A DNA stretch of 64,000 nt from Loxodes magnus (Eukaryota > Ciliophora > Karyorelictea > Loxodida > Loxodidae): the NCBI GenBank assembly GCA_946699065.1, contig CAMPDV010000057.1, positions 868,001 through 932,000 on the forward strand, in the 5' to 3' direction. This document shows positions 25,175 to 36,328 of this stretch, in pieces (positions within the stretch are counted from its first letter, which is position 1; every line of letters begins with the position of its first letter). The notes beneath the pieces are model-generated. The model saw only the letters and a program-made list of their open reading frames with translations. It was not told the origin of the DNA and ran no database searches. The position numbers were made by a program, and so were the translations under genes.

Positions 25175-26929
25175 TCATTCATATATTGAAAGTTTTTTAA
25201 ATTTGCTTCTTAGTTGTTCTATCCATTCAGCATTTACTTAACTTCCCCATATATTTAGATTTCTAAGGCTACTCCAAATAGGATACTATTACCCTTATTG
25301 ATTTAAAAGAGGCAATCCTTCTGCGGTGATATTGGTTGATCATAAATAGAGATGAGCTAAATGATTGAAATGAGCTATAATCTAAATAGTATCTTTGTTA
25401 TTTAAATGACAGTTAGATAATCCTAGTTCTCTTAAACATTTGAAATGAGTTATTTCTTAAATTCAATTTGGTTCACTAAAACTGCAGCATCTTAGAAAAA
25501 GACTCTAAATCATCTAGCAATTCTATCCTATAACTAATAATGTTGATAGTTGTAAATTCTAAATATTTGAGAGCACTATTTCTTTCAATTTTTTGCACTT
25601 TTGAAATATAAATTCTAGTGTTAAATGTGATATTTATTCTAGTACACATAACTAAATATACTTATAGTTTTATCCATAATCTCCAATATATTATAAACCT
25701 TTATTCGTTAATAATGGAAGACTGCATAAGATTAGTGATTTTAGGTTTGGAGTATTTTATAATAAAAGAACCAAACACTAATCACTAAAATACTAGCAGT
25801 CTTCTAAGTCAAAATATTTCAAACTATTCCATTTTTGTGATGATAGTTACAATCAACCTTTCTAAGAAATAAGAGTACTTTAGATTTTCAAATGTTAGAG
25901 GTGAAGGTGAAGATTATTAATTTGCTATAATTTTTGATCTAACAACTCCTCAATTCATTAAACATTAAGTTTTACTAAGTTTTTGCATAAGCTGTCAAGA
26001 TTTTCAAATGTCCATTTATAATTAACTTCCAATTCTTCTATTTAACTTCCCTTTTCTATTAAATATTTTACCACTAAATCTTACTTAAGATCTCCACTTT
26101 CTATTTTTAATACTTTTAAGTTTAAATTTTCCCAATAATCGGTCAGAAAAGTTCCCTCTACTTAACATGTTTCAGAGTCCTTCAGCTAAAGAGATTCTAA
26201 ATTTGGAATATTTTAAAGACATCCTAGAAGTAAGTCATTAGTAAAGGTTTCAATACACACTATTTTCTTTACTTTTGATAAGAATAATTAATCAATAGAG
26301 GCTAAATACTCAAAAGGCCAATCAATTACTTAAATTTCTTATATTTTCTCTAGATTTTTTCTTGCTTCAGCTTACTAAAAAATACCTTATAAAGCTTTCC
26401 AAATTTATGTGTTTAAGTTTTAATTTGAAAAAACAGCTGAAATAACTAAAGTTTTAACTCTAGAAGTTAATAATTATTTTAATGTTCAGTTTATTCTATT
26501 TTACACATAAGTTTCATTATCACTGTATTTCTTTATCACTAGCTTATCAATTTTATAGCTCAACTATCTAAAATGCTTGTTCATTTATTGAAACTTTGCT
26601 ATTTCACTTTTTTTTAAGTATTTGAATACTTCATCAAGAACATAGTGACTACCTCAAAATTGTGATTATAAGCTTTTGATTTTCTTTAGGATTAAAGGTG
26701 ATTGTTGTTATATAGTTGATTGCTCTTTTGAAGTTTATCTTTTATTGCTTTATAGAGGAATTTCTTCTTCTAGGATATCTGTTGGTTATTGTATCCCTTC
26801 CTTAAAAATCTATTGTTTAGACAGTTAAAGTTTTAGGTTTGAACTTGGTTGTTATATTTTCTATTTTTCCTATTATTTTTGGCTATACATCTTTTAATCT
26901 TTCTGTCTTACTACAAGATTGGTTAGCAT
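25175..26929 (-). CDS. F-box/leucine-rich-repeat protein
   Basis: 584 aa in one frame from ATG 26,929 to TGA 25,175. After a Q/K-rich N-terminus there is an F-box-like segment (Y-V-L-D-E-V-F-K-Y-L-K-K-S-E-I-A-K-F), then leucine-rich repeats of the FBXL/AMN1 type: S-L-K-Y-F-D-L-E-D-C, N-L-K-S-L-I-L-C, C-L-R-E-L-G-L-S-N-C, L-A-H-L-Y-L-W-S-T-N. Such proteins usually bring substrates to SCF ubiquitin ligases; that role is inferred from the family. Several internal TGA fit as W (E-P-N-W-I-Q-E-I, Y-L-W-S-T-N). The F-box match is weaker than the repeats. Confidence 0.8.
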
Positions 26930-29415
26930 TTTATTAAATGATAATGATAATAATAAGTAAATTAAAGTTTAAAATCATTCTTTATTAAATTAAAAAAAGC
27001 CAAATAGAAAAGAAGCAAAATAAATCACTATTTTTGTCTTTATTTCTAAGAAAAATTTATATCAAAGTACACATTTAAAAGAGAGTAGAAACAATTATAA
27101 TCAATATCAAAGATAATCTAAGTCTTAAAGCAACCCATTTATAATATCAAAATTTAGAAAGCTAACAAATCTCTTTAATCTTTCATTTTTTATTTATTCT
27201 TATGCCAAAAAATTAATCTAATTTTAAACTTAAATAAGCTAATATTCTTATCATTCTTCATTTTGTAGAGCACGCTAGTATCTAAATATCTTTAAAATTA
27301 ATTATTATTTTTATTTGTAAATTAAGTTTAAGATTATGACTAAATTATTAGTTTACACTATTAGATTTTTATAGAGATTCAAATTTAAAACATATCCTTA
27401 TATAAAGGCAATACTTCTTCAATAACTATAAAAATATTTTAGACCTAACTTCAATTTTTCAAATTAAGGATAGTGAATAGAAACATGCAGCTTCAATAAA
27501 TATGATATTATCTTTTTAAAGATGAATAAAGCTTTCAGATAGATTAGAGTGTATTTTAATTTATATTTAGTTGCTTTATTTTTATTGATTTATATAAGAG
27601 AATTTCTTAAATTGTTTTTATTTATTTGCTTTGAAGTTTTATAAATAACTACAATGCTAATTTATTAAATGCTAAGACAACAGTTGCTTAATATATAGGA
27701 AGTAGATTTCTTTTTAAAAAGCATAGGAATATTTGATTTTAATTCTAATGATTGTAGTGGCTATACCTTAATTTGTATTAGTATTTGCTAATTTTCTTAT
27801 TTAATCTTGATTATTTAATAATTTGTAGTTGATTGCTTTAGTTACTGTTCTAGATACCATTCATTTTAGATCTACTATTTAACCATAGCTTTGCATTATT
27901 ATATATAGTTGCTTATATTGTCAGTTAATAAGATTGCTATTTGCTCTAAAATATAGTTAACTTAGATATTTCCAAACAAAAATAAATATAAAAGGAATTC
28001 AAATAAAGCTCTACCTTTTTAGTCTGATTCTATCTTATTGTTATTAAATCTCCATATATTCAAATTTTTAACTTTCCATATATTCTTAGAAGTGTAAGTA
28101 GAAATCTACTTACATATATCATATCGTTTAGAGTGCAAATAAAACTTATTATATCTTAGTAAATATATCTTAAATAAGTTCTAATAAATATAGAAACATC
28201 AATAGTATTAGTAGTTAAAAACTTTCTAAAAAGAAGACTTTAAGAAAACCAACTATAACCAGATAATAATACTAATATCAGTTTACTATTCAATTACTAA
28301 ACCATTTATTATCATCTTAAAACTACCTACTTTTATAATCATTCTAGTTAGTATTCATCCATATTTTAGATACGTAAATCACTAAATAACCACTATTAAA
28401 TAATCATTACTAGACTTAATCATGTACTACAATATAATTCAATATAACTTTATATCTAATTAACAAGATACATCATATATTATTATTTTACACTTTAACT
28501 GGATTGTCTCATTAGATTTAATCATATTTCAATCCTTTTATCTTACTTACCTTTATTATCTTTCAAATTTACAGTTAATTATTAAATCTTCCAATCTCTA
28601 TTCTACCTATATTCCTACAAAGGAAGGAATCTGCTTGTCTTTGGCATTTTATATTAAATGAAATGCTTGCTTATAAACTAACTGCTTAACAGATTTCATT
28701 CATTTTTAACCTTTTCTAATTTTTCTTTTTCTACATTTTTTAATTTTTAGAAACATTTTTAATTAATTGCTTCTAATTTTCTAAATGTATTTATTTTACT
28801 ATAATCTATCTTATAACTCCTTAATTATTCTGTTCATTTTTAAGGAAATTTTAGCTTTTCATTATTATTTTGTCTATTTCTATTAATTCATTTTTTGTTA
28901 GCATATGATTTGCTTAGAGGTACTTTATTACATTCTAGTAGCTATTAACAATTTATTTATATTTATTCTTTATTTACCACTCCAAAATACTCTGGAAAGA
29001 TACTTTAATCAAAATTTACTAAGAAGCTTCTGTTTTTTCTTTATGTATACAACTTAGTAAATAAACTTGATTGATGAACTAGGACTAAAGTACATCTAAT
29101 ATGTTTTAAGTTTTATTTAAATAAATATAGATTCTTTATATTCTTATTTTATACTTCATCATTTTTCTAATTTAAGTTTTTTTAGATTCCAAACTACTCT
29201 TGCTGTACTGCTACTAGTTTAATCTATCCTTATGTTCTCAAGCATCTTAATCGAAAATATTTCTTATTATTTCCTCATATCTTATCATAGTTTCAGAAGT
29301 TTCTGTTTCAATTAGTTGTATTTTTCTTAATCTATAAGGCAGCTGATTCTTATTTTATTCGACATGCAACTTTTTTTGGTCCAATTGTTTAAATTCATAA
29401 TGAGAATAAAAAAAG
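26930..29415. other. Long AT-rich stretch with a dispersed repeat
   Basis: Very AT-rich. One plus-strand frame stays readable from 28,261 onward but contains TGA about as often as chance, so it is not called as a gene. It holds dispersed repeat copy B; otherwise nothing identifiable. Confidence 0.3.
27960..28260. repeat. Dispersed repeat, copy B
   Basis: Counterpart of 18,405-18,700. The palindromic core here is GTAAGTAGAAATCTACTTAC near 28,096, an 8-bp stem with a 4-base loop. Flanking blocks TATTCTTAGAAGTGTAAG and CAATAGTATTAGTAG follow the same order as in copy A. Confidence 0.5.
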
Positions 29416-30333
29416 ATGGATTAAAGTGTCTATTTTATCTTAAACTTAAAGGTTGAATTCTTAATTTCTTATTTGATTTGAATCAGTCTAATATGCAATC
29501 TTCTTTATTCTTATTTGTAAGTTTCATTTTATTTACTAAGTTTATTAAAATCTTAATTTAGAGATATATAAGTTTATTAACACCAACATATAAAGGATAA
29601 AACTAAATTTCTATTGCTCAGTAGTGATTAACTATTAATTTAACATTAGATCTACCTCAATGGAATTTATATCGAGTCTTAACTTGATTACGCAAAAGTA
29701 AAATTGAACATAAAGTAAATAGGTAGTGGAGATAAAAGCACTAGACATAATACTGAGAATTATTTCTAAGTAAAATAAAAATTCCTTTAGTAGAAGTATA
29801 TCTCATTATCGTTTTTCAAGATTTAGCTAACTTAATAAAGCTAATTTATTAAAACTTTGGACAATATTAATAAAACTAGTTGTCTGAAAGTAATTTTAAG
29901 TGAATTTCTCTTAAATAGATTAGATAAATTAAGAATGCTCTTATTATTATGTTTCCTTCTAAACTTTGAGAAATTCTGGTCTTTGACTTCTATTAGAAAA
30001 CTTTATAATTAAAGTTAGGTTTACAATCAGATTTATCATATTTATATCATTAATGTTATAGATATGCATCACTTGATTTAGAAACTATAATTTGAATCAG
30101 TGACCATAATAATTTGGAACAGTATCAAGGCTGTTGATAAAGAGATTATTTATGAATAAATATAAAGTTCATATTTTAGCAAGTTTTCTTGTTTAGTTAA
30201 GAAATAAGCATTCATCATAATTAAAAGGGTTCTTAAATATAAAATTACTCAAATCTTTGTCTCTATTGAAGTATTTTCTTGCACTTCGTATTTAATCAGA
30301 ATTTAAATTTGCTCAGAAACTTAATCTGATTGA
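29416..30333 (+). CDS. Hypothetical protein, low confidence
   Basis: 306 codons from ATG 29,416 to TGA 30,331-30,333. The last 280 or so codons have no internal TGA. It includes E-S-Q-L-D-Y-A-K-V-K-L-N-I, I-P-L-V-E-V-Y-L-I-I-V-F-Q-D-L and I-K-A-V-D-K-E-I-I-Y-E-Q. No family recognised. The frame is also open upstream, so the start is arbitrary. Confidence 0.3.
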
Positions 30334-31261
30334 TGGTGATTTAGTTTAAAAATTTTCTTTCACATAGTTAATTTCAGATCTTAAAAACTATGTAGTGAAC
30401 AAATCAGATAATCTTATACCTTTAATATTTATGTCTTAGGTCGTTTATTTATCAAAAATCTACGTATTTTAGCTTTTAAAGATTTATTAATTAAAATTTA
30501 TACTAAAGGTCTTCATTTTATGGGGTAAAGGATGGTATTATTGGTTTCCTAATTTTTAATTAGATATAGTTGAAATTAATAGCTTTGCAGTTTATACTGT
30601 TTAGAAACCTATTGCTTAACAAGTGGATTTTTATAGCTTTACAGATTAAAATAAAAGTTTCAAATAAAAGGATCATTTATTTATTTTAATCTTATTTTTC
30701 ATAAGATTAATGCTCAAGAAGTTAGAAAGGAGCTTATATGATAAGCAGGATTTAATTAGTTTAAGCTAAAATCATAATTCAAATTTATTTATTGAAGTTT
30801 TTATTTAAGCTCTAACTATTAGAGTTTTAATTTTATAATTTAATCTATAATATCATCTACTTTATACTAGATATCATTACTTACTAATATCTAAATTCAT
30901 TATTTATAATTAGCTTAAAGCAACTCCTAACTATTATTATGAAAAACCCCTTATAGTGCTTTTATGTTTTAAATTAAAAATAATAATTTTAGTTTTATTG
31001 TAATCTCTTTATTTAAGTTATATCTTTTAATCTTAAATCTTTTTATCCTCTTTATAATCTTTATCTTCCTTTTCTTTCATTTCTTAATTCATAACTTCTT
31101 AGTTTAAACCTTCTTCTGTCCGTTCCTCTGATTTCAATAATGTTTTTGGTTATTAAACCTTTTTATTATTTTCTTTATTACCAGTTGTCTTCAAATTTTT
31201 TATTCTTAAATATTTTAAAGTTAAGATGATTAATTGGCTTATAAACTTATTAATTTCCCTT
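30334..31261. other. Stretch beyond K4, possible tail remnant
   Basis: On the minus strand the frame after the K4 kinase domain stays open (R-G-T-D-R-R-R-F-K-L-R-S-Y-E-L) to a TGA at 30,779. It may be a remnant of the Q/K-rich tail seen on K1-K3 but does not align clearly. The rest is AT-rich. Confidence 0.3.
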
Positions 31262-32846
31262 TTGCTACATTGTATCTATTTAATTTTTAAAGTTATCAAT
31301 ATCAGGTCTTTGGCTAGGATTTAACTAAAACATTGCTATAATAATTCATCGAAATCAGGCTCTTATTTTATTTCCTAGCAAAATTAACGATATTTACGCT
31401 AAGCATTTACATATTTTATTATTTAAGCTGAGTTTTTCAAATTTGGATAAAGTTATTCTTCATTAAATATTTCTACAGCTACACAAGCTAGTGATCAAAT
31501 ATCGCTCTTTTAGCTTACTTTTTCATCAAATAACTCAGGTGCCATTCACTAAAATGAGCCTTTTCCTTATAAAGTAGTTTTTATGCTTGCTTCACTAACT
31601 AATCCTAGATTGCTATTTTTGGAGCATCATTCTCATCCATCAAAATATTTGGTGATTTAATATCTCTATGAGTTAGATTTCTTTAATGAATAGCTTGAAT
31701 ACCTTCAGCTATCTAACTTAATAAACTTAACTTCTTAATAAATCTGGCTGAAGAAACTATTTAATAATCTGATAATAGCTATTAAGATTAAATTAGTTCA
31801 TATAAGCTTCCCTTGGAAAAGTAATCAGTAAGAATACAAAAGCGATAGTTACCTTACTAGAAAATATCAACAACTACACCATTAAGTCTTAGAACTCTCT
31901 AACTATTTACATATAAAAGAGCTTAACATTCTTGTAAAATTACTCTGCTAATCTTTTTTAATCGTTCTAAGGATTCAATTTCTTAAGTGCATAATCATTT
32001 CCTTCGATATTAATAAGATAAACAGTACTAAAACCTCCTTAGCCTAAAACTTATAAGTTTAAAAGGAATTCTTCATTAGGAATAAGATAATTATAATCAA
32101 AAATACGAATTTATGATCTTAAATCCTTTCCAGCACCATTTTAATGTAATAACTACCAAATTTTATCATAAATAGTTTAGAATTCTTGCTATGATTATTA
32201 TTACTATAATTCAAACTGTTAAGTTAATTCAGGTTTAAGTTAAACTGCTTTATTAAAGCATTCCTAAGCTTCTTGATTTTTTCTTAATTTTTTAAGAGAA
32301 TTAGATTTATTTAAATATGCTTCAGCGAAATCAGGCTTAAGTTTTATAGCGATATCAAAAAGATCAATAGAAATTTAATATTTTCCTAAGTTAAATAAAA
32401 CAGTACCTTAAATGTTAAAAGAATCAGAATAGTTATGATCAACTTTGAGTACTTATTATCAGACCTAGTCAGCTTCTTAATTCTTATCTAATTTACAGAG
32501 TGAAAGATATTTATTAATAAAGGGTAAACCATATTTCGAATCAAATTGAATTGCCTGGTTAAAGCTTTCAATTGCTTCTCAATTGCTTCTCAGAATCTTC
32601 CTAAAGAATCTAGTGAAATCCCCTTATTAAAATGAGCATCTACATTTTTTGGATTTATTAGAATAGCTTTGTTAAAGCTTTCAATTGCCTCTTAGAATCT
32701 TCCTAAAGAATCTAGTGAATTTCCCTTTCCATATTAAGCATTTTCATTCTTCGGATCCCGACGTATAACATTGTTAAAAATCTCTATTGCTTCTTAGAAT
32801 TTACCTTATCTGTCTTTTCCAAACCCTACGAAACTTAAGAACCCAT
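31262..32846 (-). pseudogene. TPR-repeat protein kinase copy K4, frameshifted
   Basis: Starts M-G-S-Q-V-S-Q-G at 32,846 and shows three TPRs (N-P-K-N-V-D-A-H-F-N-K-G), then the kinase core. Breaks relative to K2/K3: frame loss just after the start, an 11-bp tandem duplication (AATTGCTTCTC twice, 32,570-32,591), loss of one T near 31,931-31,945 before the helix C region, and loss of one base near 31,608-31,612 that destroys the D-L-G metal-binding motif. The remaining sequence is well conserved, so inactivation looks recent. Almost certainly not a functional kinase. Confidence 0.8.
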
Positions 32847-34082
32847 TTTTTTTAATTTTAATTTTAAAATTAAAAACAAAAAATCAAATGAAATAAAATT
32901 TGCAAAACAAAGAAGAAAAAAAATTAGACAAATTCAACGTAAAAGTTTAAAATAAGTCACTTTTGTAAAATCAAGCTTTGTATCCTCTAAAAAAATTTAA
33001 AAATAAACGATTAGTTTTTCGATCAGTTTTTTTAAATTTTTTAGAGTTAATACTTTTGTTAGTTCTTTTTTATTTTTTCATTCTTTTTTGTATTTTTTCA
33101 AGCATTAATGATTTTTTTTAAGATTCTTCAGTTTTTTATAATTTTTTTCATTTTCTGCTGTTTTTTTCTAAAGATTAGTAGATTTATTCAATTTTTATGT
33201 GTTTAATATATTTGTTACTTATTTGAGATAAATCTCAGTTATTAATTTTTTTAATTTTAATGCTATTTTTTATGATTCTTGTTTTGCATTTTATTTGCTA
33301 TTGTTATAATAAAAACTTCTATCAAGGTCGAAAGTTTTAGACACGATAACTATCTAGGAAATAGTTGTGAATTTTATCCAAGTATTTGATTAGAGAAAGA
33401 TGATTTTTTTCAATTCTTTTAGCGAATTTAAAATTAGTTTTTTTAGAAGTTTTTTATTTTATTTTTGAATATGAAATTATTTTTAATGAGAATCAAATAA
33501 ATCTTAACTTCTATATAAAAGAATCATTTTTTTAGAATCCTCTACTAAAATAAACTTAAAACAATACAAATATTCTATAGTCAATTTATTAAAATAGCTG
33601 TTTTTATATATATATTGCTTTAAGTAAATACAATCATATTACAAAGTGATAATAATTTATTTAATTAACTATTATTATATTCTCTTTATTACTCATCAAT
33701 ATCTTTCCAATCTTCATTTCATATTCTGCAGATTCACTAATTTTATTATCTTTTTTATTACTATCTTAACATATGCTCTTTAAGCTTCAGTTTCTTTTAA
33801 TTATTTAATAACTTAACCAATTATACTTTCATCCTAATTTCTTTAAGCAAAGCATAATTCTAAATATTATCCTAATAATATATGTCTTTTAAAGTAGAAA
33901 ATTAGGATTCCTTTAATTAAATTAAAGAGTAATTATAATAAATTAATTATTCTTTAGATTCCAAACTTTAGCTTTTCTCTTTTTGAAATTCATTTTTTAC
34001 CTTACATACTTACTAATATACTAAAAGAAGAACTTTAGATTTTTTGACTTTGGTGATATTTATTAGTTTAAATAAAAAATTT
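32847..34082. other. T-rich intergenic stretch
   Basis: About 1.2 kb, low complexity, between the divergent K4 pseudogene and the next rightward gene. It marks the border between the AT-rich left half and the gene-dense right half. No features seen. Confidence 0.4.
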
Positions 34083-34861
34083 ATGGATAAATTAAAAGAA
34101 CTCTTAGGACTTAAAAGAGAGCCTCTTGAAGTAAGAGAGAAGTAGTTTATGGAAACCTTTGGCCACTGTTTTAGGAAAATCACTTTACGAGATTATGACT
34201 AGTTTATAGCTCCAATAATTACAAATGATCCTAATGTAAGAACAACAGTATCATATGATAGGGAATTGCCTACTTATTTGAGAAACTTATTTGATTAGGA
34301 ATATTTTAATACCCAAAAAAGAATAGCTAGGTATATCTTAATTGATATCTTAATTTTAGGACTTTTACCTGTTGCTTATCAATAGAAAAGTAAGATCTTT
34401 AATTTCAGGGCTTATTATACATCCTAACAGAAAGTGACTATACTACACTCTTGGCATTGGAACAGTAGCTAGTCCAGTTCTTTATCAGTTTTATTATCGT
34501 AAGGCCAAACTTATGCAACCTGATACATTTTTCAGACCTGAAAGAATGAAATTGCATGATAAATGTAAAATTTTCTATTCCTTTAGTGGTTAAATATAGA
34601 GTTAGATTTATGGATAATGTAAATAACGCTCCAATGGAGTTATACTTCGTAGATACTTAAATGGTTGCCGTCGATGAAGAATGCAGAAAATCATCTAAAA
34701 CTGAAATTTAGAAACTGGAAGAGGAAGCGGAAACTAGGTTCGAAAATATGTAGCAAGAACAAAGGCCAGAATAGGCTATATCCCCTGAAGATTACGTTAA
34801 ATAATTAGAAAACCTAGTAAGAGAAGTGAATCTTCGCAAAGAACAGTCTTAGTAGGGTTGA
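34083..34861 (+). CDS. Small membrane protein, two short introns
   Basis: 245 aa after removing introns at 34,390-34,408 (19 nt) and 34,565-34,586 (22 nt); ends at TGA 34,859-34,861. The spliced length is a whole number of codons. The N-terminal half is soluble (F-G-H-C-F-R-K-I-T-L-R-D-Y-D). Two hydrophobic segments follow (Y-I-L-I-D-I-L-I-L-G-L-L-P-V-A-Y and W-L-Y-Y-T-L-G-I-G-T-V-A-S-P-V-L), then an acidic Q/E-rich helical C-terminus. Possibly an organelle membrane protein; family not recognised. Confidence 0.75.
34390..34408 (+). other. Intron, 19 nt
   Basis: GTAAGATCTTTAATTTCAG. Its removal joins two frames of the 34,083 gene. Confidence 0.7.
34565..34586 (+). other. Intron, 22 nt
   Basis: Begins GTAAAATTTTC, ends CCTTTAG. 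Its removal restores the frame that ends at TGA 34,859. Confidence 0.7.
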
Positions 34862-35136
34862 TTTAATTTGAATATTAAACATTTAAATTTAATAGAAACT
34901 AAAGATAAACTTATTCCTTATTTTCTTATATGAAATGCTTAATCCTCTATTTTAACATCCTAGAAGTATTAAAGCCAACATTAGTTGTAGAATATTATTA
35001 AATCTATAAGATCATCATCGAGGCATTGTCATAAATCTAAAAAATATTGCTTTATTTTTCAGCGCTTTACTCATTATTTTTTATTATCTCTTTTCATTTA
35101 CTTAATAATATTTAGCAGATGCAAATGACACCACTC

Positions 35137-35544
35137 TCAAAGTACCATCTAAAATTTTATAAAAGCTATGCTGATAATTTTCAAAAGTGAATTACAACAA
35201 AAACTTAAACTTTTTCAATATTTAGTGGAATTAAATCATTGTAAATTCTCCTTAGTTTTATAGTAATAATTTCTTAATATGTTAGCTATATTTCTTATGT
35301 TTGCTATACCTTTATATGATTGATTCTTTTATCTTTTGCTTAGAAGTTTAGCTAGGTACTATCATTATAAGATGTAAAGTATATTTCTTAAGATTGTAAA
35401 GCTTATTTAATTTAAAAATGAAGATCTTAATTTAGCTTTTGATCTAGAGTCTAATATCCAAATTACGCTTCTGTAACCTGATTTATTTGAATTAGTAATG
35501 ATTCGATATTCTTTCTCACCATATATCATATAATCTCTTATCAT
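35137..35544 (-). CDS. Hypothetical 135-aa protein
   Basis: ATG 35,544 to TGA 35,137, 136 codons, with three internal TGA read as W (L-Q-W-Q-Y-L and L-Q-W-F-N-S-T-K-Y-W). The N-terminus M-I-R-D-Y-M-I-Y-G-E-K-E-Y-R is convincing. The frame is also open upstream and could extend. Function unknown. Confidence 0.4.
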
Positions 35545-36328
35545 GGAAAATTGTACTTAATTAGTCTTCCTTTAATTATACTAAAGAATGATTATCTAGA
35601 TGTAATAAATACTTCTAAAGCACTTTTCCTTACTAAAGTAAGTTATTATTACTTCTACTATTATCATATAGATGCTTAATTATGCTTTAACCATATGCTA
35701 AAAAATAGTAAGAGTCATATTATCTTAATTTAGTCTATTTCAATCTTGTAATATTTAAGTTTAAATCCATTATTCAAATCTTAAAAGCTATGATGATTAG
35801 TATTTATATCTTTATATGCTTTATCAGTAGAAACCTAAATAATATTGTATATTTATGAACAAAGCAGGAAGTTATCAATCCATATAACTTAGGCAAAGAT
35901 TAGTTTGATATGTAAACTTTGAGCTAAACAATTTGATTAGTTCTCAATATTTAGATATGACAGTAAGAAGAGTTTCAAGTGTTTGTATAGTGAGGTAAAA
36001 TGTAGTATACTAATTATAGTTAGTAGATATAACTGATAGGTTGAAATACTAGATTAACTCCTTATAGTAGGGTTAGAGCATATACTAGTAATTGCATTCA
36101 TTTACTATAAACAAGTCTAAAGATATTTACTCTTAAGGATTATCAATGATAGGATATCAAAATCAGCTAGTCTAGCTTCTCATTATAGGAGTTACTAGTA
36201 TACCTTTAAAAGCATAGCTAAGTTATATCTCAAAATCGTTAGTCTTTTTTTACTTATTCTAACTTAGAATTCTATCAGTTTGGATGAAAATAAAGAGAAT
36301 AATTTTATTTCTATAGGGACTTTTAAAA
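35545..36328. other. AT-rich intergenic stretch
   Basis: Upstream region of the coiled-coil zinc protein. Short inverted motifs around ACTAGTA recur near 36,090 and 36,195 but form no clear structure. No gene supported. Confidence 0.3.

Noticed and set aside
25717..25804. A 34-bp imperfect inverted repeat (GAAGACTGC ... GCAGTCTTC)
   Set aside because: Both arms lie inside the intact F-box/LRR gene and encode leucine-rich repeats in frame; it is more likely a by-product of repeat coding than an element.
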